Positions 44,401 to 58,700 of a stretch of DNA of 64,000 bases are shown here, piece after piece. Numbering within the stretch: the first letter of the stretch is position 1; each line of letters begins with the position of its first letter. The DNA is from Telmatactis stephensoni. Taxonomy: Eukaryota; Cnidaria; Anthozoa; Actiniaria; Isophelliidae. Position numbers and translations under genes: made by a program. Location: assembly GCA_029948255.1 (NCBI GenBank), contig JALIZF010001762.1, positions 124,001 to 188,000 of the forward strand. Reading direction: 5' to 3'. The notes beneath the pieces were generated by a model, which had not been told where the DNA came from, made no database searches, and saw only the letters and a list, made by a program, of their open reading frames with translations.

Positions 44401-45917
44401 GGCCCTCAACCAATAGAATTTGCTTTTTGGCGTGCGCGCGGAAGGGACCGTTTGAATTCTATTGTTTAAGTGCCTTGCGCGCGCGATGGCGAAGTTACTA
44501 AAAATAGCCTTAGGCGCCACGAACATCGCACAAACATCAATGCTGAGTTTCGCTCTCTTAGTATTATGGTCTCTTGTCGATAGTTAATCAGACGTTTGTT
44601 GATTTCACTCAGGAACCGAAAGTCTTGGAGTTTCATTCAAAACATTCGAACAGCTAAGTGACTTGTGGATTTCAATTCTTCGTAGAATATGGCGAGTTTG
44701 GAAAGCAAAAGGTAAATTATGACAAGCGGCGAGTAGAGGGGGGCCAGTCAAGGTTTTAGATAGCGACCTACCTATACTAACTGAACTGAAAATTTTTGTT
44801 TTCTAGTTTGTTCGTTCATTTGTTCCTTTGTTCGTTTGTTGGTTCATTTTCTTTGTTTCTTTGTTACTTTGTTTTTTTTGTTTTGTTTTGTTTTCTTTGT
44901 TTCTTTGGGGTTTTTTTTGTGTTTTTTTTTTCTTTGTTTCTTTGTTTCCTTTCTTTTCTTTTTCTATTTCATTTTTCTATATTTATTTTTGAGGATATGG
45001 GCGCTTGACAGAATTTTGACTGTACCAGATGTAAAGGCATTAATAGTGTAACTTAATAGTCATATTTTATCAGTAACCTATCATATTGTTCACTTTATCA
45101 GGAGCTAAGCAAGTAATGCATTCAATAGTTAACGACATGGTTTCCAAGACAACACAAACTGTGGCGCCAAAGATTGGCAGCCTTGTACATAGCAGCTTGA
45201 AGTCAGGTAAGTTTGGTGTTGGTCAAGAAAGAAAAAAAAGGAAGAAAGAAAAACTCTTAGAGTGTCTCACTTAAAGCCCCATTACAGCTTTCAAGCTCAC
45301 TACCTTTCCCCTGACCTGGCTTTTAATCATAAGTAAAGACAATTTGTCACTATTTACCACAGAAAGGACAATGTTATCATTGTTTTAAAAATGCATAGAC
45401 ATCATATCATTGCACCATATCAATATTTACATTATCAGCGTCAATCAGTAGTGGTGCCAACTAAGCGACTTGTCAGAAATTAGCAGGGGGGTAGGGGGGT
45501 GGAAAGTGGGGGAGGGTCATAACTTTTTGAGACCCTGAAAAGGGAAGGGTCACCAAAAAACTGGCAGTGAAAATAAGAAATTTTGCTTTTTTTTGGTCCA
45601 ATCCTATGGTAGGTCATGAAAATTCCATCCCGATCTTAGGGGAGGGGCACAATATTTTCAGTACTCAATTCAAAAAGTCCACCTCCCATCCCCCCTGCAA
45701 ATTTCTGACAAGTCCCTAATCCCTGATAAAAATTGGAATACCTGTAAGCGAATGATTTACCTTAGTCAAATTTGTTTTTAGTGTCTGAGAATGGCTTCAA
45801 GAACTTTGATATCTCAAATTCAGTATCAAATGCAAGCAACCAGCTTAAAAACAATGTTAGCAAAGTTAATAGTTTTCGAAATAACGAAGTTATCAAAGGT
45901 AAGAAATGCGACCGCAC

Positions 45918-45949
<32 letters not shown>

Positions 45950-46681
45950 TAATATTAACTTTATTTAAAGAAGGTTTACTGTAAGAACATTTACAAAACG
46001 CACCCGCAGTTTAGCTAGGCTAATCTTCTACTGTGCCTTCTAAGTACCTAAGTACTAATGTATTAAGCAATGTAAGAAATGAAATGCTTAGTACATTCGT
46101 CCCAATTAAAATGTAAATTTTTCAAATGACTTATAGCAAGAGATTAATACTTATTTGGTTATTTTAAAGTTCAAGTTCATCCACTCGCAAAAAAGCAAGT
46201 AACAAAGCCTGCAATACCAACAACAACATCCACACTTCAAGGTTTGTATACACCTATTTCAATAAACGTTGTCGGCAAAAGCGTACGCGACTAACCCGAA
46301 AAGGAGTATGGGTAGAAACTACTAAAGCTATAAAACCACACAAATATCCACACCATAATTCAACTTCAGCTTACCATGACCTAATACATCAAAGAGCTTC
46401 ATTTGCTGATGCTAAAATCAAGACCACAGTGCGAAAAAGAGAGTAAAATTTTGCAACTACCCATACTCCTTTTCTGTTTAGTCGCGTAGACTTGAGACCT
46501 CTCATACGACAACCTTTTTTGAAATAGGTGTATAAAACAGAACCGGGTTGTTAGAAAGCGGGTTAGGGCTGAAATCAGCCAGTGGCTTCCTTCGATTTCA
46601 ACCCTCCATGAGTTAGCGCTAACTTCGAACAGGTGGTTTAGTTGCTGTTTATGTGTCACCGGGCGATCGATCGATCGATCG

Positions 46682-46743
<62 letters not shown>

Positions 46744-49700
46744 TAATTTATTAATGTCATAACATAGGATAAGGCTGCCCCTCAATCCGAGCCAGAGGCT
46801 CATGTATAAAACGTATGACAAAATAAATATATGAAAATATAATATATAAAAACAGTATAAAAATATATCTGTATAAATGTATGAAACAAAATAAAGAAAA
46901 ATATAGATACAAAAATATTTTACGAAGTAAATGATACAATAAAAAACCTAAAATCTAAAATCATGCTTTAATACAACGAAAGAAAAAAAAACATTCTAAA
47001 GTTTCTCGGAGTGCTTTCAAAGTAAAAAATATAAAAAAACAAGTGATGATTTCGGGCCGGTTTCGTCAGTTCGGAAAGATCTTTTCTACCCTTTTGTGAG
47101 GTAAAAAAAATGTTTTCAATATCGCAAACTTGCCTGCCCAATCCATAACTTGATTTAATTAAATATTATCATTCTGGTTTCCATTTTCTTTAATTCTTTA
47201 CAGAATCCAACATAATTTCTAAAAATGTCAATAAAACCATGTCAATACCATCTTCAAAAGAAAAAAAAGCAGGAAACAATGCAAGAAATAATGCCATAAT
47301 GACACAACAAAAGCCTTTGTTAAGCACAGTTAAAGTAACAGGTAATCAACCTATAGTAAAGTTATAATCATGCATTAACTTTAAGTCCCTATGACGGATA
47401 ATATTTTATTTTCAAACTCAGTTCTTGATAGAAAGCATAGTAAAGATCTTTTAATCTTGTTTTTCCTCACTCCATATTTTCTGAGATATAAAGGTTTCAA
47501 ATTTCAAAATGCAAATGTGATGACGTAAGAGGAGTAATCATTTATTATACAAAAACAAGAGAATTTAAATTACTTGTATTTTTCCATTTGTAACTCATTG
47601 GCAAAGCCTGTTGTTTAGTAAAAAATCTGGCTCTCGAATTGAAGTCCTCTTTTTGTAAAACCCATTAGAAGTTTGCAGTGTTGCCTCCTCTTACGCCATC
47701 AAATTTGCATTTTGACATTTGAAACCTCCATATCTCAGAAAATACGAGGTAAGGAAAACCCGGGTAAAAAGATCTTCACTATGCTCTCTAAAAACAACTA
47801 AGTTTGAAAATATAAAATTATGTGTCATAAGGACTTTAACGATAATCTCAACATCTCAACAAGGCTTTGTTTTGCTTTCAGTGGATTCTTTAATAAAAGC
47901 AAGTAAGAATACAAACCCTATAAAACCCGTCAAAACCAGCGTCAAATCTGTCAGTACCAAGTTGTTGTATTCCGGCTTTAAAACACCACAACCAAATACA
48001 ACCGTACCTTCATTAAACAAAGGTAAACTATATCTCGAATGATCGTAATTCTAGGAATTTGATTATATATGACAACCACCCTCTCCGTACATGACTAACA
48101 TTAACCGGCGTCCGCCATGTTTTCACCATTTGCGTCGATTTGCGTCCCCAAATTCAGTCCCATGATGCCGTGCAAGCCAAATTCGTCACCAGTCTTCCTT
48201 TGAATTTCGGAAAGGCGAATTGCAACTGAGTAGACTGGAGTAAAGTCCCGACTTAAGTTTCTTGCTCAAGAATACAATCACATGCATGGAGATAAATCGC
48301 CAGTCAGATGGGACTCGCGAGTTCTTGTCAAGGAGTCTTATACCAGAATAATGGTGTGTTTGTACGTAGAACACATTTTCTGGAATAAACAAATTAAGTT
48401 CAACTACGATTTCTTTTTTAATTATACCGTTGGCATGGACCACTGCGACTTTCGTACTGTGTTGTGTACTTTGTACCAGTAAGCAGTGTCTAACAACCAT
48501 CTCTTATTTCACAGTTTAAACATCATGTTGAATAATCATTAATGACCGAATTCATTTTAAGGTACAAAAAAGCCACTCACAGCGAAGGTCTCATTTTGGC
48601 CACGAAAAAATGTGCCCAGTAAAGAAACTCCTGCCTTTATTGGTAAGCAGGCGATCGCTAAACAGCAGAGGAATCGTGACAAACAAGATCATTCTAAAAG
48701 AAACACGGCGAAAGCTAAAAACAGCGATGCGCAAAATTATAACAAAAGACCTAGACCTGAGAAGGTCAAGAAAAAACAAAGCGTAAAGGACAGGATAAAA
48801 CCAACAAAAAATGCTAAGACGTTGCAAGAGGACAACAAACACAATGACCCATTGACAAGAAAAAATACACAAGGTATATATAGTGAGTATTAAGTGCTCT
48901 GAGACTGTCACCAGACGACTTCTATACAAAAGCTCTCAAGAGGGAGTTGTGATGGTATTTATACCCTGAATTCTCTACATATCAAACATATGTTGTCGTT
49001 CGCGCGGGCTTCCTGTGTCTCTACTATTGGGTTTCCTGTTTACCGAAAAGCTAGGTTTCTAAGCCAGTTTCAAGATGGCGGACGATGTGATGTGTTTCGT
49101 CGCTACAATATCTGCAAATTTTGATGGAATTTTGACAGTTTGAAGCTCAAAATTGCAGGAAAATCAACAAAAACAAATCTACGTGACTTCCAAATAAGGT
49201 AATCCCTGCCCATATATAGAATAGATTTCATGTCCGTGCGAACGACAACGACTTTTTATAGAGATATGTTTGACTGAATATGGACAATGAATACTTATAC
49301 TTAACAATTAGACCTCGAGGACGAATGGACTACTAGTCAAAGGTCCATGAAGCCGAAGGCCGAAGGTCCTATTCGTAGTCTCTGAGGCCGAGAGGTCTAA
49401 TTGTTTTAGTATAAACCTACTAATAGGTCAAATAAAGGGATGTCAATTCTGATGATGATGATGATGCTTAAGACTTTATTTATTGAGAGTAAAAAACATA
49501 TTTATTGGTGACCCAGTAGTTTGCAATATGGCCCTCCAAATTCCCGTTTTTCTAGTTTTTGACCGATTCTCAATAAAATCCTGAAAAATTACTCCAAAAC
49601 GCAGTTCAGCGTTTTGATCCGCCATATTGTTTTCGCTACTATATATATAGGTTTATACTAAAAGTATTTTGACGGCGAAGGGACTCTCTAATACATACCG

Positions 49701-52700
49701 TAACCCTATAAGATGTTTCAGGATTTGATCATCAAAAATCCCATGCAAGTCGCCGCAAAAGTGATCGCGCAATTAAAACCTCACACCTGGACTTTTGCGA
49801 GTGTTTTCAGTCATTTAAGGAAGAGTTAAATATGAACAACCGAGGCTTTTAACTGTCTTCTTATATGACTGAGGAGGGTTTCACACAAAAGCGATCAAAA
49901 AGACACATACTGGAACCTAATTAATTGTTTTTCAATTCTATTGAAAGCAACACTAACAAACTTCATGAAAACACACAAAATTCATATTTTTGTTGAGAAG
50001 TTTCCATCAGTTAGCTCAGTAGTATAGTGGTTAAAAGCGGGTACAGGAGTGCAGAACTAGAAGGTCTCGGGTTCGAATCCCAGTCATTATTCAAAGACTT
50101 TTTTCCACCAAAAATGGTCAAAAATCGCTACTTAGTATATTTCTAAGAAAATTTCTAAGTCTCGGTGTCCACACACACATAGATGACCGAAGGAAGTAAA
50201 CCCTTGAATTTATAATGACCGGGGATATGAGCGATATAAAGGCGCATGAATAACAAAGAAACCCGACTTAAATATATTATTATTGTACAATAAATGATGA
50301 CTCCTTTTTCGTCATCAAATTTGCATTTTGATATTTGAAACCCTTACATCTCAAAACTGATATGTGTCTAGTAAAAACAGGATTAAAAACATCTTCACTA
50401 TGCTTGCCAACAAGAACTGATCAGAGTTTGATTATAAAAAAGTATGGCTGATAGGCACTTTAATAATGAACCTAAGCCTCTTTTTTGTCTCAATTTCTAG
50501 CTGGAAAGCTTTCTGTTAAATTTAAGCGATGCACGTGAAAATGGTTTGACGTTTCTGATTTCCATGCAATAAAAGTGGCACTAGGAAGTTCATTGATACC
50601 ATATGAGAAAACCCTGCATCAATTCGTCTGTCAGTCTATCTGCTATTGTTCTAAAAACTCATATTTTTAAAGAAATGTAATGCATAGGCATTGATCACAG
50701 GACGTAACAAATTGAAGATGACTCAAGTGGAATCACGAGCGCAGCCAGTGGTTTCACTGCAAAGTTTTGAACATTTTATGACGTCAAGAGTGTGTCAATA
50801 AGAGGACAGACAACTCAAAACCATCTTCAATTCGTTTTTTACAACAATTATTTGAGATAAAAGTTAAAAAATCCTTTTCAAATGGGGCAACAGAACGAGC
50901 GCGCGCGCTGAAACGCGTCAGCAGTGTGTCTGTCCTCTTATTGACACACTCTAATCAACCAATCAGATCGCGAGATTAGTATCAAGTGTTGTAAAAATTC
51001 CTTTTGCTCATAGGTACTACTCTTATGATTCTGTGCGGCGATTAATCATTTTTCCTCGGGGATTGTTTTTGCTCTACCTTGGGGACCATCTTTAATCTGC
51101 GACGGGGATAATATTTCCTGCAGTAGAGATATTCATCAGGTGTGAACGGCGGGTTCTAAAAAGAGTTCTACTCGAAATATCGGGCAATCTTATTCTGATC
51201 AAGTGACCTAGCTAGACATTATACGACCTTTCTTTCGACAATTTCACATAAGCTAGTGCTCAAGAGGTCAAGTGTTTAAGGGAAGGATTTTTTAATATAT
51301 ATATTTATTTTGATTCCTGACATTAATTTATTTCTTGAGGTTAAGAGGAGATTTTTTTCAATGACGAGCAATCATGGCAAAAAGCGCCATAAACTAGACC
51401 TTCGTGCGAGTTTTAATCCAAATTTTCGTTCTGGATTAACACTCAAATCCTTTTTCTACCGGTTAAAAACTGATGTACCAAGATAAAATACCTGTTTAAA
51501 CAGATTTTTTAATTGTACAAGACTTTTTCTTAACGTTGTGTTGGAATTAAGCTTTTTCAAGCTGAATATAAAGAAAACATACAGCAAAATGAGCAAATGA
51601 AGGCCTAAACCTCATTTTCGATCCAAATTTTCGTTTTGGATTAACACTTTGATTTAACCTTCATCGGCCAAAACTACTTACAAACAACTTAAACTTTCTG
51701 ACAGAAATGATTTTAATTCTGTGCAACAGCTATTCTTCAACTCGCGAGTTTTTGGCGTTCACTGCTCGAACTTGAAAAAAATCTCGTCTTAAGGTAGCTC
51801 GGGACTCATGAATTTTTACGATAAACTTGCCTTCAAAATTCCTACAACGAAAGAGGGGCATAGGAGGAAATAAAATGTAAAATAAGAATGGGGGGTCACC
51901 GAGGTCACTCTTGAGATATGAGGGGGGAGATGTGGGGTGTTTGGTGATCTTTTTACGAAAAATGGCCTCGCGATATCTGGTCAAATTATAAGAATTTTGG
52001 AACAACCAAATGTATTCAAAAGCAAGCAAAATGATAGCCTGGGATGCAGAAAAACACTTGGAACTAAGTTGTTGCCGAACAATTTGCAAAGAAGCGAAAG
52101 ATCAACAATAATATGCGAAAAATGGCCTTCCAGAATACACGTTTTTGGAGGATCAGACAGAAAAATTATAATTTACTCAAAATCGAAACGATAGAAGTAT
52201 TCTTTTTTTTCTTTATACGAAAAGTTTATAAAATTATGATCATAAATCATTCATAAAATCAGGGGGTCACCGTATTGTTTAAAGAGCTAGAGAAGAACAA
52301 AGGGTAAAAATCTTCGAAAACGAACACAAAAAATCAGCCATTTTAGCGTTGTTCTCTGCTCCTTTTCGACTCATAAATATTCGCTAAATTTTATAGTTCG
52401 AGCTTTTTCTCCTACTTTACACGGTGCACAACATGTTTTGATAAATTTGTTTGCAGAATCTGGTCGATAAAGTACTATTTTTCTTCACCAAAAAACGAAT
52501 TTCTTCGGTTTTCAATCGCTGACTCACTAGTGCCCAGACTTCCCACGGACAAGCGAATGTTCTTTAATAAAGTGCGCGCGCTCGAATGCGCGCGCGAGAT
52601 GCGCAGTAGCAAGGGTCCCGAACTACCTTAATCTATTTCTCATTCCTATCTAAACAGCTTCTTCAGTTGCTGAAAAACCGTCGCAAGGCGATTCTATTAA

Positions 52701-55700
52701 AAAGGGTGTAGTTGCAAGCAGTGGCGGCGAGTCAAACGAAGCTATCCCTCAGCCTGTGGATCATATAGAAGGAGGTATAGATGCCATATACAGTTACAAT
52801 ATGATCGCAGCAATAAATATGGAATGTCTTTGTGATCAATAGAATGACATACAGAGCATTCATCATTAAAAAACAGCCTATAGACCTTAAGCTAATGTAT
52901 TCAATTCACACTGAAGGACCTGAAGAAGCCCTAACCGGCGAAACGTCTGTGAACAGTGAAACAACTATATTTGCTTGAAGAAGTCCTTTTTTTTTATTCA
53001 AAATCCAGCCTGTTTTCCGTTTGGGGGAGGGTGGGGAGGTGAAAAGTAATTTAGAGTATGTACGGATGCTATACATTTTCGAATAGACTGCGTCACAGGC
53101 AGCCAAAGCTCATTGTCTGGCAGTTTAAACATGTCAACATTTAGCTTCAATGCACATTAATTTTGAAACTCTAAAATACGATATTTGGAATCAAGGTATT
53201 TTTAATTCTCCCCAACAATACTTAAAGGCTGGAAGCTTCGCTGCAAACAAGCTCCAATCGCCTGTACACTTTGAGTCCGAAAAAACCATTACATTTAACT
53301 TTACCCTTACCTTTATCTTTACTTCAAGAAATATTGTAAGACGACTTTCGTATAATACGATTGAAATGTTAGAGATGCATGACATGTGTACATATTGCAT
53401 GCCAACTTCTGAAAGTTCTTTAAAACCTAACTCTAAAAGACAAAACTTTTTTTCCAAAGGGAATTTTTTAAAAATATTCTTTTTCTTATCATACACAATT
53501 GTAGGCCCAGGGTTTGTGGTACCAGAAGAAGCGTTTGAGCAACGTATGAGTGAGGTTCAAAGTGAAGTTGATCGACTTGAAAACGAGCTGACCGTGATGC
53601 AAACAGCTGTTGCTGGTGTGATTAAAAGACTGACAGACATTGAGAAAGTCACTAGAGGTATAAAGAGCAACAACTGTAACTGTTATACCAGTTGAGGCCT
53701 CATATTTAAATAACGAAAACCTATCATTGGCCACCGTTGTTAATTGGTTTTAATTTGTCTGATTGTAGAGGTTTCCAATTTAACCCAGCGAACCACAGTT
53801 ATCTTGGGAACACACCAGCATATACTGTTACCTGGAAATACAAGCAAAACTTTACCAGACACTAAAGAATCACCGACAGTTGTAACGGAACCATTACCAG
53901 AAAATGAGGAACTAACGACCAACGTAACAGAGACAGTAAACGAAAACAATGTACCACTGAGTGAAACTAAAGAAACTTTACCAGTAACAGAAGAAAATAA
54001 TGAAAACCTTCAAGCAATTGAGGAAAATATAGAGCCGTCAATTGATAACAAAGAAACATTGCCAGAATTTGAAGAAAAACAAGGACCACCGCCTGTTATA
54101 AAACTACCAGAAACAAAAGAACCAATAATAAATATGACAGGATCATTGCCAGTCAACGAAGAAACTCCAACAACGGATCAGATGCCAAGGAATATTACAA
54201 AAAAGTTACTAAAACCTGCAGCAATGCGTATCGAACCATCTTCACATATTACTGAACCAGTTTCAGTGCCAGCACAATTCCCATTCGCAGATCCAATCCA
54301 GTTTACAAACCCATTTACATCGCCAATCGTTATCAGGTATCCACAAGAACTACAAGCAATCCCACCGACACTAAGACGCCCTCAGATTAGCCAACACCAA
54401 ATTGCTATACCATTAGCCGCCATTAATGGGTTTCAGACCCAGGATGAACCATTTAGCCCTCCTCAGGACGGTGGTGACGTAAACGCTGAGACTTCGATGC
54501 AACAACCTAGCATGACGTCACCTACTAGCAATAATAACAACATAGAGGGACAAAATAGTGCACAGCCACATCCTGGCATGCAGAAAACACAAGAACATAA
54601 ACTTTTACTAGATGATGATCCAAGGAATGCAGACAATGAAGGGAAAGACAACCCTGCACCGTCAATACCAGATGGGTTAAATAAATCCGGTTTGTTTTCT
54701 GTTTTCTGTTGTTATTGTACAGAAGATATGAAGAAACGTTTACTTAACGTTTACTATTTTAGTATTTCACCATGTCAATTTTCTTGAAAAATAATACAAA
54801 CTTTGTTGGGAAAAAAAATCAAGAGGATAGAAAGCTAAATAGAAAAATAATCCTACATAATGAAAGAGGATTGGAATAAGCAAATTAAGACAAGTTAAAG
54901 AGGTATGAACTATCTACCATTGTACAGTACATGGTAATTAGATAAAAACACCAACAATCTCTTTCTTGTTTCAGTCTTGCTGAAAGCCGTTTGATCCTCA
55001 CTCTGTATTAATATCAAATTTACCGATATTTGTAGGTGATGCGTCATTGACGAACCTAAAGAAGCCTTCTAATAACAATTATGAAGCATCTAAACATCGT
55101 ATAAGTATCAACCAGCGTAACGATGCCATGGTGGCAACACAGGGTGGTCAACAGTCTGCTCAAGGCAGACCTATCATCAATATCATCGTTCCAAACTCCG
55201 AGGCTGCGTCACTATTTCAAAAAGGTTTGTATTAGTTTTCATGACAATCGATCTATAGCTACTGTTATATCTTAATGTGATTTAGAGACATACTTGTAAT
55301 TCAATATAACCAGAGATTGCGTGACCTTGTATATATATTAATCCAGTAAATGATAAATAAATTAGTTGTGCTTGTACCCTGCTTGAGAATAGAGTTATTA
55401 CATTGGCGACGAGTTAATTCTTCGTGTCTGAAATCATGGCTACCTATGGGAAAATAGGAGAGTTCGAGGCAGACATAGAGCAATGGACCCAGTACGTGGA
55501 ACGTTTAGAACAATATTTCCTTGCAAATGACATAGAAGACGAGGACAAGAAAAGAGCAATTCTACTGAGTGTGTGTGGCGCAAAAACCTACACACTGATC
55601 AGAGACCTCTTACAACCGAAGAAACCAGGGGACACTGAACTCAAAACAATCCTAAAGGAAGTAGGGAAGCACTACTCGCCTACACCCAGCGAAATTGTGG

Positions 55701-58700
55701 AACGATTCAAGTTCCATAACCGTAGGCAAATGGACGGCGAAAGTGTTGCGGAATTTATCGCCGGACTGCGAAAATTAACCGAACATTGCAACTTTGGAGA
55801 AACACTCGATGACATGATGCGAGACCGGCTGGTTTGTGGCATAAGGGACGAGAAACTACAACGACGTTTGCTGGCTGAACCAGATTTAAAGTACAAACGG
55901 GCTGTAGAACTTGCATTAGCGTTCGAGTCAGCCTCAAAAAACACTCTGGACTTAAACACCAGTAACAGAGCCAAGGAAGAGGAAGCGCCAGTGCATCGTG
56001 TTTACAATCATGCTACGCCAAGCCGGGAATGCTATCGTTGTGGTGGAAAACACCACCCATCAAAATGTCGTTTTCGCGATGCAAAATGCTTCAATTGTGA
56101 CAGAAAAGGCCACCTGGAGAAGATGTGTCGGGGCCAAAAGCAAGTCAGTGTCCAATTTGAAACACCGAGGAACGATGGGCCGAGTAACAAACGAGGAGCA
56201 CAACCCAATCGTGGAACAACGCATCTACTAACTGAGGAAAACACTGTACGTGACGAGTATGGCGACAAAGAGGAGTATACTATGTACAAAATACAGGGCA
56301 CCGGCCAAATTGCTACGAAAGCCTGGACAGTGCAAATTATTTTATGTGGGAAACCACATGAAATGGAAATAGACACGGGAGCAACAAAAACGGTTATCAG
56401 TGAATCGACGTACGAGAATTTGCGTAACGACGTAGAACTTAAACCGTCCAATGCCTTACTAAGCACGTACACGGGTGAAAAGATCCAAGTCATCGGGGAA
56501 GTGTCGGTTCTCGTCAACTACGAGGGACAAAGTGAACATTTGTCAGCGTTAGTCGTGAAAGGTGAAGGACCAAATCTACTAGGACGGGACTGGCTACAAG
56601 TAATCAAGCTGAAATGGGAGACAATATTCAAGGTCAAAGGAAGCGCCCCAAAACTCGCCCACGTGTTGGAAAAATACAACGAAGTCTTCAAAGAAGGACT
56701 TGGGACATTGAGGGGCACGAAAGCTAAAATTTATGCGGATGCGGATGCACAGCCTAAGTATTGCAAAGCTCGCCCCGTACCATATGCCTTAAAACAAAAG
56801 GTAGAATCCGAGTTGGATCGCCTCGTGGCCGAAGGAATTTTATCACCCGTGGAATTCTGCGAATGGGCCGCGCCTATTGTTCCTGTGTTAAAGCCTAACG
56901 GAACAGTACGCATCTGTGGAGATTACAAATGTACCGTGAACCAAGCTTCGAAGCTGGACAACTACCCGATACCAAAAACGGAAGATTTGCTAGCTACGCT
57001 TGGCGGTGGAACAAAATTTTCAAAACTGGACATGTCACAAGCCTATCAACAAATGTCACTTGATGGGGAGTCAAAAAAGTATACGACGATAAACACGCAC
57101 AAGGGGCTTTATCAATACAATCGACTGCCGTTTGGAATTTCGTCAGCACCGGGGATATTCCAACGCACCATGGAAAGTTTACTACAGGGAATTCCACACG
57201 TAATTGTACGAATTGATGATATCTTGGTCAGTGGTACTGACGATGAAAACCATTTAAAAAACTTAGGAACTGTTCTTGAGAGACTTGCTAAAGCCGGACT
57301 TAGGCTTAGAAGAGAAAAATGCTTTTTTATGGAATCAGAGGTTATCTATTGTGGATATGTCATCAACGGAAATGGAGTGATGCCAGTTTCAGATAAAGTC
57401 GACGCGATATCAAAAGCACCGGAACCAAGTGACCTTGGACAATTGCGTGCATTCCTCGGAATGTTGAATTATTACCACAGATTTTTACCAGACTTATCAA
57501 CAGTCCTCGAGCCACTTCACAAACTACTGAGAAAGGAAGAGAAATGGCAATGGCGTGACGAACAACAACAAGCATTTGAGAAAGCTAAAGACCTATTAAA
57601 ATCGGCTGAACTGCTTGTACATTTCGACCCAACTAAGGAAATCATATTAGCTAGTGATGCCTCTAATTATGGAATCGGAGCTGTGTTATCACACAAAATG
57701 CGTGACGGAAGTGAACGCCCAATTGGCTACGTGTCACGAACCTTGAACGATGCTGAAAGGAACTATTCTACGTTTGAAAAAGAAGCACTCGCAGTGCTAT
57801 TTGGTGTAAAGAAATTCCACCAATTTCTGTACGGACATAAATTTACGATCAAGACTGATCACAAGCCACTAGAGGGATTATTTGGCGAGAGGAAAGCAGT
57901 GCCTCAGCAGGCCTCTCCAAAGATTCAACGATGGGCTCTTACATTAGCAGCCTACGAATACACAATTGTCTACAAAGCCGGGAAAAGTAACGAGAATGCA
58001 GACGCCTTAAGTAGATTGCCACTTAAGGTGAGGCCTGCGTGTGTTCCGGCGGCTGGTGAAACCATTCATGTAATGGAACATTTAGATGGAACCGCGGTGA
58101 ACTGTCAACGTATCAAGGACTTGACAAAAAGAGACCCTGTACTTTCACGAGTGCTGCGTTTCAACCTCGAAGGATGGACAGCTGAAGGAAATGCCGACCA
58201 GTATAAAACGTATGCTGCAAAAAAGACAGAGTTATCAGTGGAGGACGGCTGTTTATTGTGGGGGTCGCGTGTCGTGATTCCACCACAAGCTAGAGATGTA
58301 GTGCTGACAGAGCTTCACGACGCTCACCCTGGGGCGTCACGAATGAAGGCTCTCGCACGAAGCTATGTATGGTGGCCCAACATGGACACAGACATTGAAA
58401 ACCTGGTGCGAACGTGCGAAAAATGTCAAGTACATCAGAAGAGACCAGCCGAGGCGCCATTACACCCTTGGGAGTGGCCAAGCGAACCCTGGACAAGGCT
58501 CCACATTGATTACGCGGGGCCCTACAAAGGGGAGATGTTCTTGGTCGTAGTCGACGCGTGCTCAAAGTGGTTGGAAGTGTGCATAATGAAATCCACTACT
58601 TCAACAGCAACCATCGAGAGACTGATGGGAATCTTTGCAACCCATGGTCTCCCAAGAACAATCGTTAGTGACAACGGGCCACAATTTACCAGCGCGGAAT

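Noticed and set aside
53150..53500. Upstream half of the 181-residue ORF before exon 14
   Set aside because: It lies before the acceptor at 53504 and has no similarity to the protein; joining exon 13 to 53505 keeps phase 1.
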